From: Styela clava
Lineage: Eukaryota > Chordata > Ascidiacea > Stolidobranchia > Styelidae
NCBI RefSeq assembly: GCF_964204865.1
Contig: NC_135252.1
Location: 9,569,383-9,633,382, forward strand
DNA length: 64,000 nucleotides
Direction: 5' to 3'
Numbering within the stretch: position 1 is the stretch's first letter; every line of letters begins with the position of its first letter. Shown one piece after another: positions 13,001-23,815 of the stretch. Both the position numbers and the translations under genes were made by a program. The notes under the pieces are model-generated. The model was not told where the DNA came from, did not search any database, and saw only the letters and a program-made list of their open reading frames with translations.

Positions 13001-16000
13001 AAATGCAATATTATCTCAGTTCCAAAACTTTTTCCAGAATAATATATTCATGGATACAACATAACATATGTGATAAAAAATACACCAATTTAGAATGATC
13101 CTTACTAACTTTTATTCTGTAATTTTTGTAACACTTACAAGGCCAACCACCACAACAAGCTTAATATGTATTTGGCAAAACGATCCATCGTGCTCAATAA
13201 GGAACTTTTGCTCAATAACCAAATTGTAAACGAAGTATATTGATGCAGTCGCGCCATTGAATGTCGTACCATAATAATGACGTATGGTAATAATACGATA
13301 ACCATACAAAAACCGAACAAAAGCAAGAGCGACAAAATTTGACTACTCATCACTTGCATTTTACCGTAAATCTTTCATGAAAACAATTCTCACCTGTCGA
13401 TCTATATTTTTCTTTCCTTTGGCAAATAGTTTGACTTGGTCAGATGACATACTTGGTCTTCGATAGGATTCTTTTACCAACAATTCTTCGAACTTTAAAT
13501 TTCGTTTATGAATTGATCTTTTTCTGTGCCTGTCTTTAAATCTAAACTTCTTTTCTTTCTTGTTTTTTCTAGAAAACTCGTTAAAAAGTTTAATTTCCAT
13601 GCAGATGTAGCGATATGCACACTCAAGATAGCATTGAAATAAGTAAGTACACTTACCGTTCTGAAACCTGTATGCTATTTAAAACTTACTAATATAACAC
13701 CAAAGATGAATTTTTGTCCTTCAAGAGATGCAATCACTATATAGTGACTTGATATATTGTAAATACAGTACCTATAGCTGTCATGAACACCTTCCCAACT
13801 CTCAGCGCTATCGCTACCCCCTGACGACTTTTTCTCACTCTTATCTGCCTTACTGCCACTGTCGGAACTTTCGGTGTCATCGTCTTTCCGGGATTCACCA
13901 GATTTGAGAGAACCTGTAACTCTATTTGCACGACGTTCTCTCGAACGAGCCTTTCTCTTTTCCATTTTTCTTTTATACTCTTCCTCGTCCTCACTTGAAG
14001 ATGCACTACCGGACGACCCACCTTTCACTGATTTATCAAGGCGGCCTTCGGAACTGCTGCTTGACACTCCGGGAGGGGGGTGTTCGCTGAATGAAACGCC
14101 TTTTCGGCCTAAGTGAAAACACTCGTCAGTGACATCCGAGCATACCTTACAATCGGTTTTAAAGATTCCAGAACAAAAAATACATCAGTGTAAAAATACA
14201 CTTTTTGGTACTAAGAAAGTAGAAACGCTAATATTTCCAAGTTTTTTTTTAAATATATCTGTGTAATGAAATATAATATTAATATATATAATAGCTCCGA
14301 TGGCTCTGATGGGCTCACCAGAACTCATACTAGAAAGTGTTTACAGTCTGAACAACAGCTAATGATTAAAGAATGAATTATTAATATAAACTCGTTCTCT
14401 CTAAATCCAAAGATCTTGAAGTAAAGCCGATTTACAACTAATAGAAACATTTTCAAAATTTAGTTAATTTATGAATATACCTCCACCATAAAAAGCCCCT
14501 TTTCCTAACTATACCACAATACCTCGTTTACGTTCAGATTCCGGAACTTTCTGGTCATCGATGATTTCTGACTTCTGAAATAATTGCATTAATTAAATGA
14601 TAATTAAACGTTATATTTATCATATTTATTTTATTGAGAACAGAAGCTTTACCTCTTTCTTGTCGCTGTCGGATTCTGACTTGAGCTTGTCGGCATGAGC
14701 TTGCTTTTCCTCATTGTCTGTCGGAGTAACTAACATTACTTATTAACAATGTTGCAAACGGGGCAAAAGCAGTACTCGCCGCGCGTAAGAAACACATTCG
14801 CCATAAGGACAGTGGTATGTATGCGTGGGCCATCTAGCTTCAAATCTTATACGGAAGGTTATAATTATTAGTTGTGCGAGATTGCTCGTTGTCAAATTAT
14901 GATTTCGACTTACAATCCAACCACATCATAAATCTATAACGTTTAGCTGGTTTATGTCTATACTTCCACACCATACAGACTGTTCGGTGAACAAAAGTCG
15001 TCTTCTCGCTCGAAAATTTATGAATACTTTGACATACAAGTTCATTTGCAAAATTAATTATTAATAAAAACGCGTTTTTCGTAGAAATCAATTGTAACAA
15101 TCGGCAGCAGCAGTAGTTCGTGAAAAAAATCACTGGATCAAATGCTACGTCAAAATTTATAAAACATATTATATAGTATACCATGGTATAGTGAATTTTA
15201 ATTGAAATGTCAACTGCTATAGGAGTTATATATCAAGTGTTATATTAGGACCTGCTTGATTGTTATGTATATTTTAATGTATATTTATATATTTTTACCT
15301 TCTACGTGTTCTTCGGCAGATCGTTCTGTCTCAGTATCAATTTTTGATTCAGACTGCTCTGTACTTGACTCGGACGACGATTCCTCGGCAGTAAGCACAA
15401 TTCCCCCTCGCAGATACTTTTTAGCCAAATTCAAATTACTTTCTTCTTCTTCATTCAAAACCAGAGGGTTTTGTGCCAACAAATAACGAGGCATCCAATA
15501 ATCTTTCAAGCGACTAGCGCAAAGCTTCAAAAAAAAAGATGATATACTTTTATGATTCTGATCAATAAATTGTTATATTCCGTTAAAAAAGAGAATAGAG
15601 AAGTTGTAAAAAATCGTTAAATTGACCTCTTTTTGTATGTAATCATTATCGAAGTCACAGTAGTGCAAGGTTGGCCATTAAAAGCAACTCTGATACTAGA
15701 AAACATCAAAAAAGTGCGTTTTGTTGACCCATACTCTATGAAATACTGCATTTAATCAATTGAATATACTGATATTCCATTCCCTGACATTTCACTAGGT
15801 TTGTTCATGAGTAAATTGTGCACACAAGTAAAAGCGCGACCATTCTATAGACGGCTCGATCATGTTCTAACAAACTTGAATATCAACATTCTTTTTAATT
15901 TCAATAAAGTATATTCAGAATCAACTCACTCTTTGGAGACAGATGGTAAATGTGATGTCGTATGTCTTTGCGTCTTTCGCAATCCCGAGAGTGCGATGTG

Positions 16001-18640
16001 ATGACGGCAAAGTGTCCCAAGCAAGGTCGAGTAAATGCTGAGGCATCGCAGATTCACCATTTCCGGTAAAGTATTTCTCTTTAATAGCATTAAAAACTTC
16101 CATGGAAGAACTCGATCGTTTCTTCACATTGTAGTATCTGAGGTTAAAATAAAGTATTAAAAACATAGTATGAAGTTACATAATCCATACACAATTGTGT
16201 GAAATATGTGACACGGGCCTTGGAACACATTCGAGCGTTAAAATTTTTATAGAAGTTTGCTCAAACCAAGTTCATTAGTTCTCAACGGAAAATGAAAAGA
16301 ATTATTGACAGATAAAATTGCAAGAGGCCAACATAGCGACAAGATCTATTAAATATTTATTTTGCGCAGAATACGCAAAGAACAAAACGTGAAATGTAAT
16401 GTAAGCTCTATCGTGTCAATAAGCAGCGAGATAGACATGCATCAGATCCAGTGATGTCTAGTATAAATAATCAGGCGATCTCAGAGAAAAAAAATACTCA
16501 CAGGCGTTCCGAATCCAGCCAATACTGATACAGTTTGTCACCAGCATCGCTTTTTTCGCGTAAAAATTTTCGGAACTTACGAATGGATGACACCCGACCG
16601 AGACATTTTTTTTGTAACCATGTCAATGCTTTGTGAACTTCTCGTCCAGCTGATTGTCAACAAAAAAAGTACTACAAACAAATCCGTCGAAACTTTACTA
16701 ATATCAAAAAGTCTATGTAGTTCACGAACTTTGAAACAAAATTCATTTATTCAAGAGCTTATTGTTGTATACAAAATTTCAACTTGAAACACTCGCCCCA
16801 AGAAACTTTCTCTTTTCTAAAATTGCCTCCTGTGTAACAGTTTAACAATTCTCTATACGATTTAGTATAGATATATGACTGAATTTGAATATCGTTATGA
16901 CAATACGCTTCTGGTTTTAGTGTGCAGATATGCGTTCATCAACCAACAGTAACTTTTTGAAATATCAATTATTCTATTCGGTAATAGAAAGTCGGGTTAT
17001 AATGAAAATTAGTAGGCTACTGTATTTTACCCCAAAGTGTGGAGGCTATGAATATTACTCATAAAAAACTTGCTGACAAATAAGTATTTGGTAGTAGTAA
17101 CCTAAAATTAATTGAACAAACCTTCCGTCTTTAATACTCGACCACGTTCTTTTATGAAGGAATGTCGAATAAGGTAATTGCATAAGCGATATTCGCCAGA
17201 AAAACGACTGTTCAAGAAAAGATTCAGACGTTTTCTCCACAACCATTCTACCAATCCGTTGTTATTGAGTGACTGTAATTTTCATAAAGTATGAATGAAT
17301 TTTATAACGTTGATTGTGTGATCCACAACAATTAATGTGCGAATGGTTCCATCTCAAGAAACGAGCTTTAATTAAAATATGAAAAAACATGTCCGAATCA
17401 CATGTAAACGCTACTATTGCTTTAAATTGGACAATTTGTATTGAACATGTCAAAATTTGTCAGAAAATGTATGCTTTCAATACCTTCAGTTATACCTGCT
17501 ATGCTGCTAATATAATGTCTGCTAAATAGGACAGATAAACCTATCCCAGCTTTATTGCCTAACCAACAGCAATCGTGTATGTTCTAAACACGTGCAGGTA
17601 GATATGATTACAAATACCTAAATGAACTATATAGAAATATTGTTAATGCGATTTTTAGTAGAACAACAACACGGTAAAAAATTAAATATCTTACATATTT
17701 GTTTCCTGGTAATGGAGGATGGAGAATGAATCTCTGCCGCTTTTTACTGTAAACAACTAATTGTGCAAATGCCTGAAAATTAGGAATAGATTATGTAGCA
17801 AAAGATTCAGATATTTTGACAAGCCAAATCATGAACAAGTGGAAAGATATAAAATATGACTTTCAGGCCTACATCATCGGTATTTTCCATGATGCGACTA
17901 ATCACTCACTTTGGAACAACTACCACATTATTAACCGTCAAATTGAAAATGAGGAATAATAATATGAATAGAAAAACACGTACTGGCAGGCATATAAATT
18001 TGTTGAAATAGTCGATAAATTCATCTTCTTTCAGAAGTTTTCTAAAATCGCCCAATGTTATTGACGTCCCTGAACAAAACAGACGTATGTCACATGATAT
18101 GTATTTTGCAATTGTGTGATTCAAGATCTTGAAGATGCTGTAAGAATTACACTATTGGAGAGTTGTGTGAAATATTTTGAAAAAGGACAAGCAGGGCAGA
18201 CCACGTCAATTGCACGAATGTCCGTTATCATATACTTAGTTTGGGATTTACATCGGAAGAGAGATAGGACAACAAGACGATTTTATCAGATGGCCTATCA
18301 TAACCTCTTTTTAGGTTACCGGACCAGGTTGAATATGGAAATATGAATGAAGTTATTTATCCAATTTATTGAATGAAATCCATGGACCTGTATGGCTGAA
18401 GGAGCAGTCACCGACATACAGTCACATGAAACACAAGCAACACCGTGAAATCTAGCAATCCTCTCACACAGAGTCTAATATTCCGCGGGATTCGAACCAG
18501 TATTCGCCAATTGTCGAGGCTTTTAATCAGTAGGTAAGTTACTGCACCATGACTTTAAACCCTTCGTAAGATACTAGAATGCAGTTTTTCTTTTAGCTAA
18601 AAGCATATTGAAATAAGAAACAAGTACCTGATCTGGACAT
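3617..18640 (-). CDS. RGS22: RGS22 homologue (multi-RGS-domain protein), 28 exons
   Basis: Large regulator-of-G-protein-signalling protein, about 1517 aa (human RGS22 is about 1264 aa). Known RGS22 proteins are testis-enriched and bind G-alpha subunits. The start ATG (18638-18640) lies in a 13-nt exon that splices in frame to an exon ending in DEFIDYFNKFICLP, which matches the conserved RGS22 N-terminus. RGS-like segments lie at about residues 124-250, 736-895, 1068-1212 and 1213-1420. They are separated by long Ser/Asp/Glu/Lys-rich linkers. The C-terminus has the conserved LFHEATIYVFPLLLHFW block, then RFCAEHYRYVPTLSKKHR and a basic tail. All 28 exons keep one open frame to TAG at 3617-3619. 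Head to head with the C7orf57 homologue. The donor of exon 20 (8598-8666) is the least certain junction. No TM segment or signal peptide was seen, so it should be intracellular. Confidence 0.92.
11515..11625. repeat. Dispersed repeat, copy 1
   Basis: This RGS22 intron segment shares a pattern with 31740-31845: AACCCATGC(T/C)CAC(C/T)ACCTCACT, then AAATTGAGTA, then GAA(C/T)TGG(G/A)AAGATTCC. The two copies are about 70-75 percent alike by eye, in the same orientation on the plus strand. The family is not identified. Confidence 0.6.
12030..12345 (-). repeat. tRNA-derived SINE, minus orientation
   Basis: Lies in the RGS22 intron between exons 12 and 13. It shares CTCGTC(C/T)G(G/A)TTACCAG, GGGTATGGGATTAGT and AGATGCATGGACTT with the copy at 22550-22806. 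On the minus strand the high-coordinate end is a tRNA-like head with a decayed B box (AGGTTTTAATCCC). Probably inactive. Confidence 0.6.
13772..18640 (-). other. RGS22: RGS22 exons 1-10 (N-terminus, first RGS domain, acidic linker)
   Basis: Coding exons in transcript order: 18628-18640, 17984-18069, 17695-17772, 17122-17272, 16502-16649, 15930-16137, 15299-15524, 14653-14729, 14523-14574, 13772-14108. Exons 5-7 carry the first RGS fold (FRKFLREK, LYQYWLDSERL, RLKDYWMPRYL). Exons 7-10 encode a low-complexity linker rich in Ser-Glu, Lys and Arg, probably disordered. Every junction is GT-AG and phase-consistent. Confidence 0.88.
18230..18560 (-). repeat. tRNA-derived SINE, minus orientation, B box intact
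   Basis: Sits in RGS22 intron 1, between the 13-nt first coding exon and exon 2. Read on the minus strand it has a perfect B-box-like GGTTCGAATCC near 18490-18500. It shares CCATGGACCTGTATGG-type and AGCAATCCTCTC blocks with the copies at 12030 and 22550. It lies within about 80 bp of the first coding exon. Confidence 0.6.
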
Positions 18641-18785
18641 CCCGAAACCTTGCCAGCGTCTGTTTCAGTGCCTACCAGTTGGAATTGCGTTCTCCAATGT
18701 TTACAAATTACTTCCAATCAACATTTGACCCCAATCATTGTGACATCATAAATACATCTCTTTGCTCTTTTGCGACACAAAGTGG

Positions 18786-18790
18786 CCAAT
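18786..18790 (+). promoter_or_regulatory. CCAAT box
   Basis: CCAAT between the divergent start codons of RGS22 (18640) and C7orf57 (18927), six bases before the X-box-like motif. CCAAT next to X-boxes is common in bidirectional promoters. The role is inferred from position only. Confidence 0.4.
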
Positions 18791-18795
18791 AATCC

Positions 18796-18809
18796 GTCTC
18801 CGAGACAAC
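18796..18809 (+). promoter_or_regulatory. RFX X-box-like site in a bidirectional promoter
   Basis: GTCTCC-GA-GACAAC fits the X-box consensus RYYNYY N1-3 RRNRAC at every position and is nearly palindromic. It is 156 bp from the RGS22 ATG and about 118 bp from the C7orf57 ATG at 18927, within the usual distance for RFX-driven ciliary genes. The consensus is degenerate, so a chance match in about 290 bp is possible (my estimate is a few tenths). The CCAAT box and the gene pair strengthen the case. Confidence 0.5.
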
Positions 18810-18926
18810 GGCTTGTTAGCATTTTCACTATTCGATAATCGGTGCACTTGTACGCGTCTGGCTTGCGAGGCTTTTATTGCAGCGACTGCGTTCCTTCGCT
18901 CATTTGTGCAATTGGTGGCAGGAAGG

Positions 18927-21900
18927 ATGCTTGCTAACAGTGGTCAAATGTGGTTTTACCACGCACCTTCGAAGAGAACAGAAAAACCTCAAAAACTTGC
19001 CCCTGCTGCGTCTCAGATTCCAGGTCTTGCTGCTCTAGATCCCCTTGATCAGGAAGCATGGGAACGCGAAGTTGGCATCAAGTGAGTTGAATTTATAGAA
19101 ATATTCTGATAACAGTAATAGCCACATTTATTTGTTTGTGTGTCAGTGCTCTTTAATATTGTAACGTTACCTAAGTGTAGTTTTTCATGGCTTGGTTTTT
19201 CTTAAAGCTTTCATGGCTTAATGAGTATGACTATTGTCGCAACTTTATAACATTCCACTCCCCACATTATCTTTGCATGAGGTTGTAGGTATTGGTCATG
19301 ATCAATGTAATTGTTGAAAGTACAACAGCCCGAAAGTTTAATACTATTGTGTATTTCGTTTGTTAAGTTTGACCCAAGCCTCATTTAATTGGGCTTGTGT
19401 TTTTATGTGTGTGTTGGTGGGCAGGCACATGAGACACTTCATGTTTTGAACCTTTTTATAGGTTTTTCTTGCCCTCCAGAATTCTCCATTTTTAATTTAT
19501 GTATGTTTCTGGAGTTTTCGGAATAAACTATCTATCTATTTAAGGTACCATATGTTTGTATGTTAAAATAATTTACTGAATTAAGCAAATTGCAACTTTT
19601 CCGAGTCTTAGTATTTCTATGTCTTTAATTATACAAGGAGTTTTTTTTTGTACTCGAGATACATAAAATAAGTGGTTTGCAATATATACAAACTTGAGTG
19701 CAATGAAAGCGCTTTTCCAAGTACATAAACACAGGTCAGCATGTTTGGATTCGAACCAAAAATAGTTAACTATGATAATACTGTATGCGCTGCTTAACTT
19801 GTTGACAGGTTTACATAATGCAAGATTTATGTATGAATTATTAACTTATAACACAAGTTTTATCTAAGTATCTAAACTTTAGCCTTAATACTATAATATG
19901 ATTAATAATTGTTATTCATTTCAGGAGTCAGAAACAAGCCAAGGAATCAGATTCTCACTATATTAGGCTTGCCAAGCAGGGAGGAAGAAAAAATCTTCTA
20001 ACATTTCGTGACATAGTAAGTCTTCAATTTTGTAACCGTTCATTACAATTGTGTTTGAAAAATATAGCGTAACCTATAATATGGTACAAATGTAATGAAA
20101 TTATATATTCAATTTGTATGGTATTTTGAACAATGAAATTAGAAAGTTCAGTTATCAGAAATAGGATAATTGTTAACTGATATCAAAATTATTTGTAGAA
20201 ACCACCATCAGAAGAAATTCAACCTTATCCAAGAGTTGATTGGTTTGATCATCATGACTGTGACCCAGAAAAAGACAAAAGAATGTAAGTTAATTACCTG
20301 CTATAAAAAGTAATAAAAATAAATTTTTCTTTGCTTTCATTGATTTTTACTGCATTGCAAATAAGCATTATAGTGGTTAAAGGGGAAATCTAGCAACTAA
20401 TTATGCATATTCTCAAGAGATCTCTTTTTCCCAATGTGATAACCTTGTATGACTCACATACTTAGTAGTTAATTTTGATTTTGAATAATATTAAAAAGAA
20501 AACTTGTAGTCAATCAGGAAGATAATAAGGAGATGTATACACTTTCTACTAAAATATGGCTAATCATTTCCTCTATTTTTGTTGCTGTACATATGCACTA
20601 TATGTTATATATTGGGTTATAATACAAATCAGTAGCAAAATAAATCATATCCTATATTAAAAATATCATCACTGATACTGCTTACTGCACAAACCATTAT
20701 TGTTTTGGTGTCTTAAAATAATTCTGTAAAATTCATATCTTCAGTAAAATAATTCAATTTATACAAAGATTATCACAATCAACATGGCAACCACCTGAAT
20801 ATATGGTACACGATTATGAAACTACTGAGAAGGATAAGATGATGGAAGATGAAGAAATTGTTGGCAGAGCTAAGCCAAGACGTGCCCCTTTCTATTCTGA
20901 CAATATGTCGGCATGGTCAAGGCCGGAAGAAGATAACCCTAAAGTACGATATTTATCAATTTATTTTTTAAAATCACAATAGAAACAAATAAGTGCACCG
21001 GCTTATAACATATCAATTAACAAAGTTCCTAGTTGTTGGTTTTATGATATTGAAATATTTATTTGTTTGGGATGGTATAATACAGTCATATTAATGAGAT
21101 TTCTTCAACTGCAAGATTCAATGTTTTATGTGCTAAATCTAAAGTAAATAATAATAATAAACTGACTTTTACTATTTCTTTCAGCGAAATAAGAAGAGGA
21201 AGAGTCAAATTAAGGTTGACAAACTACCAGAACTTCCCTTAAAGTAAAGCAGATTTGCATTTTATTTGTGGAAACACTTTTTTCTATTTCCAATAGAATG
21301 AGGAATTAACGGATTTGATTTAATTGTAGACAATAAAGTCAAATTATCAGGCTGATATTTTTTTGATATATGTATTTAATAGGTTGAATAAACTGAAATG
21401 GAAAATTTTTAGTTGTTAATTTTATATTGAATGAAAATGATTGATTGTATACAAAACAAATTTATTCAAAACTGCAGTGCAAAACTGCAGTAAATTCAAC
21501 TTTTTTTTCTAATATATTTAACATAACTTTTTTCCTTCAATTTTTCACTCTTATATTATCTATATAAAGGCTCACTTTGTACTCAATATACCCAATCAGA
21601 GGCTATTTCAAAGTAATTATTACTGTTCACAGAACACAGAAATCACCTCCTGTAGCATTCTCAAAATTAATTGGTGGAGAATATGGAACAGAATGGTATA
21701 GAAAGCAGGCTACACAAGGACAAAGCAAGGCCAAATTTACACAATATCAATCTGGGAAAGGTAATTTTTTTTAAATATTTTTCAAATAACTCAATCTATG
21801 ATCATTTCAGGTAGAATATCCTAATAGCACAGTGAATACTATACTAATATGCAGGCAGAAAAATCAACGACCACTAGACAGAAAAACATTTTAGATTACA

Positions 21901-22990
21901 AAAATCTTTTTTTTTTTTAATTTCCATAAAGCAAAATTTAATACCATTAGAGTCTTCCCAATATGGATTGCGCAATTTTGAATATCTCAAAATTATAATC
22001 AATATCTACAGATGATCAGTAATATAGCATTGGGTGGCCTTAATGTATAGGGTGCAGTGCAGACATTGCACATTGGGAATATCTAATGTTAAAATTTTTT
22101 CTAACCAGGATACTTAAATATGACTGAATATCAACAAAATATTTGCCGAAAAGTTATACCACCAAAAAAATTGAAACCAATATCAATGCCACAACAGAAA
22201 AAAGAAACAGAAACAAATCAAGAAAAACCTATGTTCAAACTAAGCAAGTAAGTCTTCTGGTTTATTTCATCTAGTATTTCAGTAATGTATTTATTTGTGC
22301 AGTGATCAGTGGTTAGAGCTTTGCACTCCACTATGTTGGCATTGTAGGTTACAGATATAGAATTCAAACATCATGATCGAGCAGGCAATGCCGAACTGAG
22401 ATTCTAGTCCTAAAATTAGCAGCTTTTCAAAAATAATTGTCCGCTTGTGAAAGTCTTTGTTCAGAGCGGGAGCCCTATACAAATATAGAGTAGGAATTTA
22501 CATATTTATCCCGAGGTAGAGAAAAGCACTATGATGTCTTAATCATTGCAAACCACGGCCTCTCGTCCGATTACCAGTCGATGTTGGGTATGGGATTAGT
22601 TAGGCAGTTGTTTTAGATGCATGGACTTGATGGTGGACGAAGCCGTAACCGACTACCCTAAGGGGGTGCGGAGTTCAGCAATCCTCTCTCACATACCATA
22701 ATTATCTCCCAGAGGATTCTAACCAGCGAACCTATGCAGGGTAATCGGAGGTGCAGTGGTGAGCATATTCCTAACGCTTAGCACGATTTGCCACACCGCC
22801 GAGCCCAGCACAGCAATTATTCTGTATAAAACTCAATCTCAAAAAATTTGATCTCAGATTGATATATGATTTACCATATTGAGTTAATTTAAATTAATTT
22901 GTATGTGACGTTCGTTAAATTTTCTCGTTTTTTATTTTCAGATTTAGTAAAGTGGAATCAAAATTGAATACTGTACCTCACGAAACGTGA
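18927..22990 (+). CDS. C7orf57: C7orf57 homologue, 8 exons
   Basis: Homologue of the vertebrate protein C7orf57, whose molecular function is not established. Exons: 18927-19081, 19925-20015, 20199-20284, 20745-20943, 21185-21243, 21633-21760, 22109-22247, 22942-22990, stop TGA 22988-22990; about 301 aa (human about 295). Conserved blocks in order: WFYHAPSKRTEK, ASQIPGL, SDSHYIRLAKQGGR, PRVDWFDHH, PPEYMVHDYE, RRAPFYSDNMSAW, and FSKLIGGEYGTEW. The last half is Lys/Gln-rich. No signal peptide or TM segment. An in-frame upstream Met at 18762 would add 55 residues, but that stretch covers the X-box region and does not resemble the family N-terminus, so 18927 is preferred. It diverges from RGS22 and converges on the vWA gene. 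Confidence 0.9.
22300..22500 (+). repeat. SINE fragment related to the copy at 2689
   Basis: Lies in the last intron of the C7orf57 homologue. GGCAATGCCGAACTGAGATT and the later GTCCG...GAAAGTC...TTCAGAGCGGGAG pattern match the body of the 2689-2940 SINE. The head (AGTGGTTAGAGCTTTGC) is tRNA-like but decayed. Confidence 0.5.
22530..22806 (-). repeat. tRNA-derived SINE, minus orientation
   Basis: Directly follows the plus-oriented SINE fragment in the same intron. It shares the blocks listed for the copy at 12030. The high-coordinate end (CGCTTAGCACGATTTGCCAC) is the reverse complement of the tRNA-like head. Confidence 0.6.
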
Positions 22991-23815
22991 AGCAATTACT
23001 TTGTTTCTGTTATCCAACTTTACTTCACCTGCCTTATCCCAAAGGTTTTAGTGTTGCAATGCATTCAAATTTTTGTAATATTTTATCAGATACATCGAAG
23101 CTTCATTTCTATGCAGATAATTTTTTTTTTGCACAAATGATAAGCAGTGGTTGATAGTGGTTGACAATATCCCACTGTATGTATTTAGGAAATATTGTCA
23201 TCATTACTGTGGATACTTGGCCCCCTATTGTGACAATTAGCCATTTCTGCTTTTGTTTAATTCATTTTATGCCTTGGTTCTTAACCATATATTCGTTTTA
23301 TCGGTGTATCACCTAAGGGCTTCCCTAATAAGATAAACAAGAATATGAATGTTATTGCATGTTTCATTGCATTTCTGTACTTAGTGTTGAGTGTGTGAAT
23401 GTCCCCAAGTGTACTTCAGATATTTTAAAAATGTTGTGTTGGTTATAGTTATATTATATACCATTTGTCTATAAGAGTGTCTTTTTGTTTCATAAAAAAA
23501 CAAATAAAAATTACTTGGTATCTGTGTATTGTTTATACTCACAACACAATGAAGTTGAATGGACATTCAACAGATTCTTATATAAATTGGTGAAACAAAT
23601 AGTGAGAATACATAGTATCTAAGAAACATTTTTGCAAGAGTCCAGATGTGAAATCTCTCAGTAATATGAAAAATCAGTTTTGTGACAAGCTGCACAAGAT
23701 TTAGATGAGTGGTTAAATCAATTACTGATATCAGGAAACGGTGTCTTCATTTTTAGTGGTCTAAGAATTCTGCAGAACTGTAATAAAAATATTCAAAGCA
23801 TACTTGCTAATATAT
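22991..23815. other. Tail-to-tail intergenic space
   Basis: Separates the stop codons of the C7orf57 homologue (plus) and the vWA-sushi-EGF gene (minus), so it should contain both 3' UTRs. A plus-strand AATAAA is at 23503-23508. No minus-strand signal was identified with confidence. Confidence 0.5.
23503..23508 (+). terminator. Candidate poly(A) signal for the C7orf57 homologue
   Basis: First plain AATAAA found downstream of the stop, about 510 nt away. In such AT-rich sequence this is weak evidence. Confidence 0.3.

Larger units (their letters stand above)
7622..13568 (-). other. RGS22: RGS22 exons 11-22 (linker, second and start of third RGS domains)
   Basis: Coding exons: 13394-13568, 12691-12923, 11894-11998, 11310-11454, 10664-10836, 10011-10269, 9462-9680, 8988-9162, 8695-8790, 8598-8666, 8132-8315, 7622-7852. 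The 105-nt exon at 11894-11998 adds 35 codons without changing phase and is easy to miss. Exons 16-17 form an RGS fold (LRFWLDVEKTRQDF, then AFCQQETQSFLN). Exon 20 has a CxxC...C cluster (ICSDCYNQIC). Exon 22 opens the third RGS fold (FQFFKRYLKAH, SFWNAVENLR). Confidence 0.86.

Noticed and set aside
13874-14116. Plus-strand open frame
   Set aside because: Complement of the Ser/Glu-rich RGS22 exon 10; low-complexity codons keep the opposite strand open.
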